In this document: positions 1 to 10,700 of the stretch, piece by piece
Layout: every line of letters begins with the position of its first letter
Numbering within the stretch: position 1 is the first letter of the stretch
Origin: Bursaphelenchus xylophilus
Taxonomy: Eukaryota > Nematoda > Chromadorea > Rhabditida > Aphelenchoididae
DNA: 64,000 nt
Direction of reading: 5' to 3'
NCBI GenBank assembly: GCA_904066235.2
Contig: CAJFCV020000003.1
Location: 10,850,001-10,914,000 of the forward strand
Notes under the pieces: generated by a model
What the model was told of the DNA's origin: nothing
Seen by the model: only the letters and a program-made list of their open reading frames with translations
Databases searched by the model: none
Made by a program: the position numbers and the translations under genes

Positions 1-25
1 TCATTATTTTCCCGACAGACTGATA
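1..25. mobile_element. R2 MITE right end, cut by window edge
   Basis: The window opens on the right terminus CATTATTTTCCCGACAGACTGATA of the R2 family, whose body lies outside the window. Confidence 0.8.
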
Positions 26-185
26 CATCAGAATTTTAAATTTGACCAAAATTATGAAAATTACATCTCGGCAAGAAGGTCGATCGATCGAGGGCTGTAG
101 GTTTACAATCGTACCGGTGTTAGAGGTTTATTTCTTTATTGTCCCAGGTTAGACTATCCCAGGATGTTTCTATGCCGAATTTGGA

Positions 186-562
186 GGTTGTAGGCAGAGA
201 TTGCCACGGCTCCGGAGCCGGAAATTTTGGGGTCGGCTCCGGCTCCCGAGCCCAAAGTCGCAGCCAGGCTTCCCAGCGGTCAGAAAATTAAAAATTTCGT
301 GATCTTGTTAACCAAATTACTTGAAAAAACACTGCGGAGGATGTGACTTGACTGATGAAATATGGCACTAATAACTTTTATTTTTGGAAAAATATTTCTA
401 AAAAGACATTTTGCATAGGAGCCGGGATTCGGAGCCGGGGGCCTTTTTAAATTTTGCACGGAGCCAAGAGCCGGAGCCGGAGCTGCAAATTTGGCCTCGG
501 CTCCGGCTCTGGGAGCTAAGAGCCGGAGCCGAAATTTTGACCGTGGCAATCTCTGGTTGTAG
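186..562. repeat. GGAGCC-rich foldback element
   Basis: The sequence AGAGATTGCCACGG at 196-209 is inverted at 541-554. A GGTTGTAGG-like flank is present on both sides. The interior is a degenerate GGAGCC/GGCTCC hexamer array in both orientations with an AT-rich spacer. It looks like a small non-autonomous inverted-repeat element. Related GGCTC-rich scraps occur near 59690 and 60170-60225. No coding function is supported. Confidence 0.6.
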
Positions 563-680
563 GCCCAGCGGTTTCCGAGATACGAGGTTGAAAGAAAATT
601 TTGTCACCCAGTATATGGCTGGGACTTTGGCTGTTTACTTGAGAGATCTGATCTAATTATGGCCCCATGGTCTTCTGGAT

Positions 681-850
681 ATAGTCTATACGGAGAATAA
701 TGAGGATCCATTGCGCCTTGGAATCGCTCTTCATCGCTTTGTGACGGCCAGCCGCAGCTGGAAATTGATGCACGATGTGCACCCTTTTTTTTGATTAGGC
801 AAGAAGTTTTGCTGCGAACAATCCACATTATTTTCCCGACAGACTAATAC
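681..850. mobile_element. R2 MITE, degenerate copy
   Basis: A good right end (CATTATTTTCCCGACAGACTAATA) lies at 829-850. The left end near 681-706 is badly eroded, followed by the GCGCC..GCATCGC-like body typical of subfamily B. Confidence 0.6.
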
Positions 851-959
851 AACCCTATTTATTATTACGCCAAATAAGGGTGGTTTTCGAATTTTGGCCA
901 CAGATTCTGTGGCACAGAAGGGAGTTCTTTAGTGGCCAAGAATTGTCTTTGCGAAATTA

Positions 960-1112
960 CAGTTATTACGCCTTCCGGAAGGTCGCCGGACCGGCGCGCT
1001 CTGAAAAAAACAAAGGTTCACTTTGCACCGTGCAATAGGCTTTTTTGGGCTGTCGCTCGTACCTTGTGTTTTCTTGCACAGTGAAAACGTCAAAGATCGG
1101 TCCGGCGGGGCC
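960..1112. repeat. R3 repeat (GCACTGTGC-bearing MITE-like element)
   Basis: Outer parts carry CCTTCCGGAAGGTCGCCGG and GATCGGTCCGGCGGGG. The interior has GCACCGTGC and GCACAGTG around the family core AATAGGCTTTTTTGGGCTGT. The same order is seen at 2250-2447 and 53075-53395. Confidence 0.65.
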
Positions 1113-1341
1113 AAGTCCTTAATTTTTTTTGTGGAATGCTCTAGACTTGTCTGTTTTTCAACTCGAAAACAGCACTTATTTGAGCGTAAGAACAACGAGC
1201 TCGGACTTCAGCATTTTTGTTTTTTCCTATTGGGGCTTCCGGAGATTGGCACGTCTAGACAATTGTGAAATCGAGGTATACCGGATTTTTTGTATCTCTG
1301 TGCATGGCACGAAAATCACTTAGAAACTTACGAACTCACAG

Positions 1342-1784
1342 GGGAAGTACCCCAAGTGCGGCGCTCAGATTTTGATGAAAGTTGGCACAAATTTAGAATA
1401 ATTTTTTCTAAGATATATGCGAGAATCCTAGCTCGCGCTTTGCAGAAACAACCGAGATTTTTAGATCGAAAGTCGGCGAAAATTTAGGACTTTTTGCCGA
1501 ATTTCGGCACGAAAAGTTTCATGCCTATTTCTACCGTAAAGGATAATGTTTCTACAAAAAATCAATTTTTTCCGCACGAAACTGCCAAAGTTATGGCCAA
1601 AAAGCGCATTTCGCTCTGGCCGTTCTCCACGTTTAGCGTGCTCTCTCGGCGGCAAAAGTCGTTTAATATCTCGGCGGCGCCTGCAAAGCGCGAGCTAAAA
1701 CTTTCAGGAATTGATATTTAGTCTATTCCCGACGTGTGTGCAAAATTTAAAGAAAATCTGAGCGTCGCCCTTGGGGTACTTCCT
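1342..1784. mobile_element. R1 repeat, complete copy with terminal inverted repeats
   Basis: The left end GGAAGTACCCCAAGTGCGGC and the inverted right end (GTCGCCCTTGGGGTACTTCC) give terminal inverted repeats of about 30 bp around a 440-bp body. The body contains the family landmarks TTGGCACAAATTTAG and CTAGCTCGCGCTTTGCAG. Stops interrupt all frames and no transposase is visible, so it is best read as non-autonomous. Other copies are at 3538-3992, 55170-55594, 60745-60865 and 63868-64000. Confidence 0.75.
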
Positions 1785-1799
1785 TTGTCAGTTATACCA

Positions 1800-1895
1800 T
1801 TCTGTAGGGAAAATAATGTGGATTTGTCGCGCCTTGAACCTCGCCCATCATCGCGGCTAGCCGCAACCAGAGCTTTGATGAGCGATTACAAGATA
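1800..1895. mobile_element. R2 MITE subfamily B, left part only
   Basis: TCTGTAGGGAAAATAATG is followed by GGATTTGTCGCGCCTTG and CGGCTAGCCG. These are the left end and body of subfamily B. No right end is found. Confidence 0.6.
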
Positions 1896-2249
1896 GTTTG
1901 CAGCGACAAATGTGCATCTTAAAATATATTATGTTTTACGAACGCACTGGTACTTCAAGGTTATTTCCAGAACAATTCTCCCCATTTTTTATTGTTTTCC
2001 GCTCGCCGTTTCCCGAAGTAAATAAGTCTGCCCAGAAAGACTGCTTGTTTTTTCTCGAAGAGTACAATTTTGACAGCACAGAGGTTACGAAAGCGCTGGA
2101 AGGAAATAAATCGAGATTTCGCCTCGTCCAAAAACAACAAAACTTTCGGGGTTCGAGAAAAATCGGTTTCTTGCAAGAGATATTTTTAGATTATGAAAGA
2201 AAAGTCTTTATTTTAGTATTGGCCGTATTTTAGAAACCCGTTTTTTTAG

Positions 2250-2447
2250 ATAGGCCTTACGGAAAGTCGCTGGAGTGATTTCGGCGACATGCACTGTGCG
2301 AAAACAAAGTTTGACTTTGCACTGTGCAAAATTTTAATTTATTGTTTTTTGCACTGTGCAATAGGCTTTTTTGAGCTGTCGCTTGTACCCTGAGTTTTCT
2401 CGCACTATGTAAACGCCAAAAATCAGTCCAGCCACTTTCCGGAGAGC
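2250..2447. repeat. R3 repeat, complete copy
   Basis: The terminal sequences CGGAAAGTCGCTGGAGTGATT and CAGTCCAGCCACTTTCCGG form an inverted pair. Inside are four GCAC(T/A)GTGC-type motifs in both orientations and the core GCAATAGGCTTTTTTGAGCT. An R2 copy starts directly after it. Confidence 0.7.
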
Positions 2448-2458
2448 AGTGAAGTGCT

Positions 2459-2617
2459 ATCAGTCTGTCGGGAAAATAACGGCGGATTGTCGTACCAAAA
2501 TGTCTCGCCTCGCCGCTATCGCAGCCCAAATCCCAAGCCGCCGCTTACAGTCGCAAAGCGATGATGGGCAATTCCGAGGCGCGACGATCCGCCGTTATTT
2601 TTCCGACAGACTGATAG
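2459..2617. mobile_element. R2 MITE, complete
   Basis: TATCAGTCTGTCGGGAAAAT opens the element and ATTTTTCCGACAGACTGATA closes it, in inverted orientation, with TA at both edges. The body is 160 bp and carries no ORF. Its interior is itself self-complementary (GGCGGATTGTCG against CGACGATCCGCC). Confidence 0.85.
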
Positions 2618-2882
2618 AAAGAGGGATTCGACCTCTAAAATTGTACTCAAACCTGGCGAAAGTTTAAATTAATTTGTTCTAACAATAAGACCGTAGAATT
2701 TCAAGAATCTGCCTTGCAAAACCGGCATTTTCTTTTTTACTGTGAAAATGAAAGTTTGTCAAAATTTGAGACAATTTTGAGTGATTGCAAAAAACTTTCC
2801 AATTTTCCCCAACTTTCTGTCTACAAGTCTCGGTTGCTTTTGCAAAACCCGAACTAGGATCCTTGCTTATTTTTATAAAGTG

Positions 2883-3039
2883 TCAGTCTGTCGGGAAAAT
2901 AATAAGCACAATGTCGTTGCGCCAATCGCATCGCTGAAGTGAAAGCAATTTGATTTTCCCGCGACACAATTCATTTTCTCGGCGGCGCTGCAATTTGCGA
3001 TTCGACAGGGTGCCCATTATTTTCCCGACACACTAATAT
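2883..3039. mobile_element. R2 MITE subfamily A, complete
   Basis: CAGTCTGTCGGGAAAATAAT at the left and ATTATTTTCCCGACACACTA at the right are inverted. The subfamily A landmarks GTTGCGCCAATCGCATCGCT and CGACACAATTCATTTTC are present. Confidence 0.85.
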
Positions 3040-6000
3040 TGAGACTGATAATCTTAGCGTTGTATTTCGAGCACCTTCCTTGTGAGTCTTCCATAAACAA
3101 CACAGCTTTCTCCTCAGAATACTCGCTTGTTCCATTTCGCTCCACCCTGCGGGCACTCCTTGGATTTCCCACCGCAATTCATGGCTTCTAATTCTGGTGA
3201 GCAAATGGAAAATTCGCGAGTTGGTTGGGTAGTTATTGCGGACTCTGTTTAATCCAATTTTTTGGGCACGACACGAGATCTTGGAAACTTCCAGAGTCCG
3301 AAAATTGAGGACTAATAACAGTACGAAAATTGCACGGGAGATTAGTCGGTGTCAATGGCGGATACTACGGAAGCCGTAGATGAAATCGAAGAGGTTTTTT
3401 GCCGACAAATTTGGTGATGTTTGGAGTGGTTTAGGAGTACCGTAGGACTTTTGTGGAGGACGGAAAAAGCGGTGAAAATGATGACTTTTTTGGTCCCGCT
3501 TCTAGGAATACCGTATACATTAGTATTTACAGAGGGAGTTGTTCAAGTACGACGATCAATTCTCGATGAAACTTGGCACAAATTTAGCCTAGTTCTCTTT
3601 AAGACGCATGTGAAATTTCTAGCTCGCGCTTTGCAGGAACAACTGGGGTTTTTTTGATGGAAAATTGGCCAAAAACGTAACGTTTTTGTTGAATTTTGGC
3701 ATAAAAACGGTATTAATTTCACGCCTATTTATACCGTGGAGTGTGATATTTACACAAAAAATCATTTTTTTCCTTACGAAACTGGCAAGGATATGATCAG
3801 AAAGTGTTCTATCTCTGACCGCTATCCGAGTTTCGCGTGCTCTCTTGGCCGCCAAAACCTTTGAATATCTCGGCGGCGCCTGCAAAGCGCGGGCTAAAAC
3901 TTTCAGGAATTGATGTATGGCCTATCCCTGAAATGTGTTAAAAATTTAAAGAAAACCTGAGAATTTGAACGTCGCACTTCAAACCTTCCCTTTCTTAGTG
4001 GGTATTTTACGGATTTCCCAGATTTCCCAGAAAATTCAAACCTCGACCAACCAGATATTAACTGATATAGACTGAATAGTCAATATCCTTTATCCCACCG
4101 ACAATTCAGCAATGCATTTTCACCGAATTTCCCGTCGATTTCCCACGGAAATCGATCAACCCCCGAGGAGACGGGGAATTCGGAGAGAAATCGCCTGTCT
4201 TCACGTGTGGAAAGCTTCCAGAAGAAAAGTCCTCGTGTCTTTCGTTGCGGCTTGGACCCACGCCCTGTATTCTTTGTTTTCCCCGTCAATGCGACAGATT
4301 TTTTTATGGAAAAATTGGGATTTTTATCTCTTTCTTAGTATTGATGACCATGAGTAATATTTCGATATTTTTGCAAAAAAATGATCTTGAAAATTGCTGC
4401 TGCTTCTTCATGTATATCATGTATAGATCATATACGGTATCTGGGTTCAGTTTTTGTCGACCAACAAGAGATATTTTGAGGAAAAATCAAGATTTTGGCA
4501 TGAATTGTCATCAGATCTCCATGAATAATACATTTTGATCTGTTTGACCGCCAAATTTCCTCAAATACCCTTGAAATAACTGAACGTTAGATCAGAGATC
4601 CCTCTCCCTTACCGTATTCGCACAACTCGCCGAGCTGAACACAGAAACGTCCAGAAAGTTTTCCCCGTTTCCCAACAAGCGCCGCCTATTTTCAAAACAA
4701 GCACGCCACCTCGGGCAAAAAGAGCTTTGAATAAATTGAGAGAGACAGAGAGGACGAAGAAAACAAGAGAAGCGACCCGATCACGAGCGTGAATCACTTG
4801 CACGTGTACCACTTCCTTCCAAAATACAACAAAATTTTTGGAGGCTCTATAAAAGCCGAAAAAAGAGGGGTGACAATGGCGGAGAGCTCTGAGAAAAAAG
4901 GTCGTAAAGATAAGGCGGGGTTTTGTCATGTTCTAGATTATGGCTTATAGAGATTTGGAGCCTCCGGGGAAGATTACATTTCAAATCCCAGCTTTCCCGC
5001 TAAGCTTGGCATTGTGTTTCTGGGATTTTATTTTTAAGGGAAATTGATGATTTTGCACTCAAAGCTATCAGGAGGCCATATTTTAGAAGTGTCTAGTGAT
5101 TTTAAGACCATTTCTTTGTTTAATCTTTGATTTTCATCAAAAAAATTTTGAGATTTTGTGATTCATAGCAAGTCTAAGGCCTTTTAGCACTTACATCAGC
5201 GCTTGAATCATATCAAACTTAAATATTTTCCTCTTATTTTCCCTGAAAATTGATTTCAAAACTGTCATTTATCATCTTTACTGTCCCAATTATCATTCCC
5301 ATCCCATCTTCCCTCCTCCTTCGACATGGGCCCGCAAGCGACGTAATGTATATGCAGTAGAGGGAAGAGAGCGCGTTCTAGAAGAATTCCCGGCCTCGTC
5401 ACTCGTCTGCTCTTTCCCCTGCCCTCCCGAGAACACACAATCCCCCCCCCTTTGGGTTGAAATTTGGGTGCAAACGAACCGCTTTTTCCGCTCGCTACAA
5501 GAAAACTTTAACGGCAGGTGCAAATTTCTCGACGCTAAAATGACCGGCTATATGTAAGCTATAACATACAACCTAAGATTGTCCAATCTCGCCGATTTTT
5601 TCTCAGAAATTTGGCAAAAATCCAAAAAAATGAGACGAAATTAAAGTCGTCCCAAAAATTGGCCAATTTCCAACAAAAAATCGGTAGTTTCGGAAAGAAA
5701 ATGGTATGCAAATTGTAGCCAGGAGAATGCAGAAGTTACTGGAAACGAGCATTCATTGGCTACACCGGAGCAACTCTCTCGTTTTGAGTCCTTTCTCGAT
5801 CTTTCCACGCTTTTTTCCGACGCCCCGAATTCCCCGCCCCCAAACGGAAAAGGATAGAAGCGCTCCGATCTTTCTGGCGTTTATATTTTCGTGTATTCCC
5901 TTGTGCTTATAATAGCGTCCCATTCCGGCTGATTGCAGAGATATTTTCGAATTTTTTTGGAGCTTAAACTTGATGACCTTATTTTAGACGAAATCTGAAA

Positions 6001-7700
6001 AAAATCTTTGCCAAATCCCACAACAGATTACAGAATGCTTGTTGGCGAACAAACAAGGGATGAATCAGGCGGCCGTTGGCAGGAAATTTGGCTAAGTGCC
6101 TGAGGGGAAACTTGTTAAACCTCCGATTAATTTCGCTAAAAGCCCGCGAGAACCTGAAATTTCTCATTGTCTATCGACCATCAACTTCGGGCGGCGTCGA
6201 GATGGTTGTAAACCCTCTTCCAGACCTTTTCCCATATTATATTGAAGTTTTGGTTATTCAAATTTAACCGAAATCAACTAAAAATTGATAATTTTTGAGA
6301 AAAATCAATAAAATTTTTGACATTTCGCCCAATTTCTCGAAAGATCGGAAAAAATCCCGCGAACCCGACGGTAAAATAAATGAAATCCCAATTTTTTCAA
6401 TTTCCGTGAGCGCTGGGAGAAATTGCGAGCACGAACCAGCGAATAAACGAACTCTCTCTTTTCGTGCGGCTTCTCGAAATTTCCTCAAAACTTTTCCGCC
6501 ACCCGCTCGCCCCTTTTCGGCGGGGTTTTTTGTATTTTCTCGCGATTTTCGGCGGAATTTTTTGGTGATTGTGATTACCATCACTGTAATACGGTAGGCT
6601 GAAGGTATTTCCATAGTATTTACCATTTTATTGGGACTTTTTTGTAGGAAAATCGATCGATTTTTGGGGGAGACATCAGATTTTTAAAGGTTGTTTTCTT
6701 TGTTTCAAATTTTAGGCATGTTCCTGTAGATGAATATTGAAATTTTTGATGTCAAAATGAAGCTTATGTCCTGTAGTTTCAGTTGAGACCATGTAGTGGC
6801 CTAGACCTTTCCTTAGGTTTGAGCACTGGGCTTTCGAATATTATCCATGACCTCGGAGATGACGTTTTTGTAAATGCCGTTCTCCACCGTTCCACCTGTG
6901 TTTTTCCAACGTCCTATACGTTCCCGACTATTTTCCCTTCTTCGTTTTTTTGTTTACCATAAGACCTCTGCTTGTGGGAATTCTTCTAGAAACTTTGTGG
7001 GCATTCAATTGTTGATTGGTTGGATCCCAAAAAATTCCCAAAAATAACTCAAATTCATTCAATTTTCCCGGCCGATAATCAAGACGGGAGACTGTATTTT
7101 GTCTGTCCGCCCTTGCAGGACGTTTTATCGCTTCCGGCCGAGATTTACGCAGGGTTTAAGCCGATTTGCCGGCAAAAATCCATCGTTTCGAGAAAGTTTT
7201 TGATGAAAATGTGGATTGTTTGAGGAATTTTTAGTGTTTATGTCATCTGGATTTCTTGAAAGACTTCTCAAAGGGCTTATTTTGCGATTTCACTTTTGAC
7301 TTCATAATTTTTCATCGAGTTTTGATCTTATTTTAGTCTTCTTTAGGTGTCCAAAAAGTTTGCCGGTACGGTATACCCGAAAACTTTTTGGACATTTTAA
7401 TTTTCCACAGATTCTTGCTTTGTCTGACCTTGCCATTGAGTTGATATTGTATTTGCCGTGTTTTTAAGCTGAACTCGCGATTTTTTACCTTATTTTAGGT
7501 ATCTTTAGGCGAAATTTTTGTTTTTTCGAATTTTGAAAAAATTTTTTGGACTTTAACAGATGAAATTTGGGTTTTAACAGGTTGGAAAAGATATTAGCTC
7601 TCTTAAAATTAAATTTCCAATAGATATTAGATCGTATTTTACCTTGATTTCAGACTTTTCATTAGATTTTTTCTTATTTTTGTGATTTTTCGATTTTTAT
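3040..7700. other. Intergenic stretch upstream of the TAZ gene; no gene supported
   Basis: Apart from the R1 copy at 3538-3992, this stretch is AT-rich with no reading frame over 120 codons and no recognisable domain. Pyrimidine- and GA-rich DNA at 5290-5480 and GC-richer DNA at 6400-6560 could be promoter material. A CCTTATTTTAG-type motif occurs near 5975 and TACCTTATTTTAGGT at 7486-7500. Unseen 5' exons of the downstream TAZ gene could lie here. Confidence 0.5.
3538..3992. mobile_element. R1 repeat, diverged copy
   Basis: It has the same internal landmarks as the copy at 1342 (TTGGCACAAATTTAG, CTAGCTCGCGCTTTGCAG, TCGGCGGCGCCTGCAAAGCG). Degenerate inverted ends GTTCAAGTACGACG and CGTCGCACTTCAAAC are still visible. 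Confidence 0.7.
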
Positions 7701-7768
7701 TCGTGTCTTTCATATTTTTGAATGTTTGAAGGCACTTCTTGGATATTCTAAAGTAATTTTTCTTTCAG

Positions 7769-10700
7769 AACTCATCAATTTTCGCCGTCCAACACTATTT
7801 CCAGCGGCTTTTCCGACGTCTCCGAGCCAAATCTTCGGCTGGCTTCGAACTGAATTTTCAAGCGAAACCTTCGACGTCCACCTGATCAAGTTGAAGTCGC
7901 CAAAGCCCACAGAACCGGTGAGTCTGGCCGATCGCATCCTCCGTTCGCACCATCTGCTGCCCAAGTCCCGTCTAGCGCACTTCCGAGCTGGAGCGGGCCG
8001 CGAATTGAGTGGGAGGAAGCCGCAGAGTCCCGTATGCACGCGGAGCGCCCCGAAGAGACCGGTCGATACCAACGCGTTGGTGCCAGTTGTCTCGTTGTGC
8101 AAGGACCAAGTTTTTTGCAAGAAGAAGCGACTAGTTCGGCAAGTACAACATCAAAAAGGTGGTGTGGCCGCGCGGCTAGCGGACACTCGACTCTGCCATA
8201 TTCGAAAAGACTCTACAGAGGATTTGGAGGCAATTCAGGCTCAGCAGAGTCCTCCCGGTGCAACAGAACATCAAATTTTTGGCGCACAGTGCGAAAATCG
8301 AATTTCCGCACAGTGCAGTCGGAACTCCGAATTCTCCAAAAACTCGACCAAATCAAGTCTTCAGAGCTCCGCAAACCACTTCAGCCCTTTCAAAACTCAT
8401 CCTTTCACCTGCGCCACGAATTCCTGGGCTACCGCTATAAGCGTCGCAAGTCGCACACCTAACTTTTTATCCTATTCCTCCCAATTCCGGAGAAATTCGT
8501 TGGGCTCCGAGTCGGCATCCTCAAATACCTCAATTTCCGACTGTGAGGAGGACGAGATGGCTCCCAATGTGGATCCCATCGAGGACTTGCAGAATTATAT
8601 TCAGAATCCGGTCGACGACCAACGAAATGTGGGCCTGCAGAAGCAATTCGCCTCAATTCTGCATGCCAACAAGTGTATGAAACAGAAACAGGTGAGTAAA
8701 AAGTAGATTAGAGCTTCTTTTATCTTATTTTGAAGATTTTTTGAGCAGATATAAACAAAAAATTTTTTTATGACCAATTTTTTCGAAGCTGTCATCAAAA
8801 TTTTTTCACTTGTTTTTCAACCCGTAAAATTGTAAATTCTCTAAAGACTAGATAGTAAAATATATTTTCCATTATGTAAAGAGGCTTTTCAAGGACTTGT
8901 AAATGCTTTTTCCACCACTTTCCAATCACTTTATCACCCCAATTTTCGCTTCAGAATAACATGTGCACCTTGCCGATTTGCCCTCAATGGAAGGTGGTTT
9001 TAATGCATTATAACCAGTGCAGTAATGGACTGCATTGTACGTTCGAGCATTGTGCAACGTCAAGAGTATTGTTGATGCATTTTGAGAGTTGCCAGCGAGC
9101 GGAATGTTCGTTTTGTGCACCTTTGAGACGACCGCAAAGTAAGTGTTTTTTTATATTTTTGAGGATTTTATAGGATTCTTTTGATGATCAAAGAATTCAG
9201 TGGGAATTTTAATGGGATATATAGAGCTATCGCGGATGTGATTAGAGTTTTTTTTATTGAAAAAATTGTAATTTTTGGGATTTTTTGGAATTTTCGGAAT
9301 TTTTTTTTTATTTTTGAAAATTTTCAAAATTAGATGACCATTTTTTTTGAAAGGTTGTACTGTAGCTACGTAAATTTTGCTACTTTTTCTTTGCTAGTAT
9401 TTCTGTATCTTTTCATAATACCAAAATTGATTTATAGTCGATTTTCCGATGTTATCCATGACCAAAACCAACCTTTTTTTGAATTTCGAATTTTTCCTCT
9501 CAAATGGCGCCTAATGTCATAACCCGGCTGTTATGACATCCTATGCACTTCATTCTTTTAGTCCAACCTACTAACGATCTACCCGCTACAGGACGAGAGC
9601 GCCGCGAGACCGTCTCCTCGACCCACTCCTTCTTCGTGCAATCGCCCAATTCGTCCTACGAACAGGGCTCCTACTCCTACGAGGGCATGTCCCACGCGTC
9701 GCAGGCCTATTTCCGCCGATGGGGAGAGTGGAATGAGACCCGAGTGCAGACCAACAACACCACGCATTACTACACAACCACACACATGGCCATTACGAAT
9801 GTGGAGGATGACGGGAACAGCAGTCAGGAGGATCAGAGCATGGAACGGGAGGTTTGTCAGACGGAGAGGATCCAAAGAGAGCTGGTGGTTATGTTGCATG
9901 TGCAGAAATGCGCTGCTATGGATATGGTAAGGGGGATTTTTTGGGGTTTTGTGGATTAGAAAAAAAATTTTTTAAAAAATTTAGAAAGAATTTTAGGAAA
10001 AAAATTTTTTGATTTTTTTTTTTTTTTTTTTTTTTTTTTGAAATTGATGTCTACAGCAATTTTAAATAGAAGATTAGAGGTTGGAACTAAATTTAGAAGA
10101 CCTTTCGTGACGGTTTACATTGATTTTGAAAAAAAAAATTGATTTTTTTTTTTTTTTTTTTTTTTTTGAAATTGATGTCTACAGCAATTTTAAATAGAAG
10201 ATTAGAGGTTGGAACTAAATTTAGAAGACCTTTCGTGACGGTTTACATTGATTTTGAAAAAAAAAAAATTGATTTTTTTTTTTTTTTTTTTGAAGTTGAT
10301 GTCTAAACCAATTTTAAATAGCAAATTAGAGGCTGAAACAAACTTTCGAAGACATTTCATGACGGTTTACATTGATTTTCAAAAAGAAAAATTTTTTTTG
10401 ATTTTTTTTTTGAAATTGATGTCAAAAACTAATTTTATTAGAAGATTAGAGGTTGAAACAAAATTTAGAAGACCTCTCTTGACGGTTTACATTGATTTTC
10501 AAAAATAATTCAAAAAAAATTTTTTTTTTCAAAGTCATTTTTTTCAGGAAAACCTCAGCCAGGAGAGCGAGATCATGTGCGCCGTGCCGCACTGCTCCAA
10601 AATGAAGCGCACCCTGATCCACGTGGCGATGTGTCGGGGCGAGGACTGCGACTTCCCCGAGTGCGACGTGACGCGCAGCATCATCGACCACTGGCTGACC

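Noticed and set aside
1290..1487. Coding reading of the shared R1 peptide (VRRSDFDESWHKF)
   Set aside because: The frame is broken soon after in every copy, and the similarity extends equally through non-open parts, so it follows from DNA similarity.
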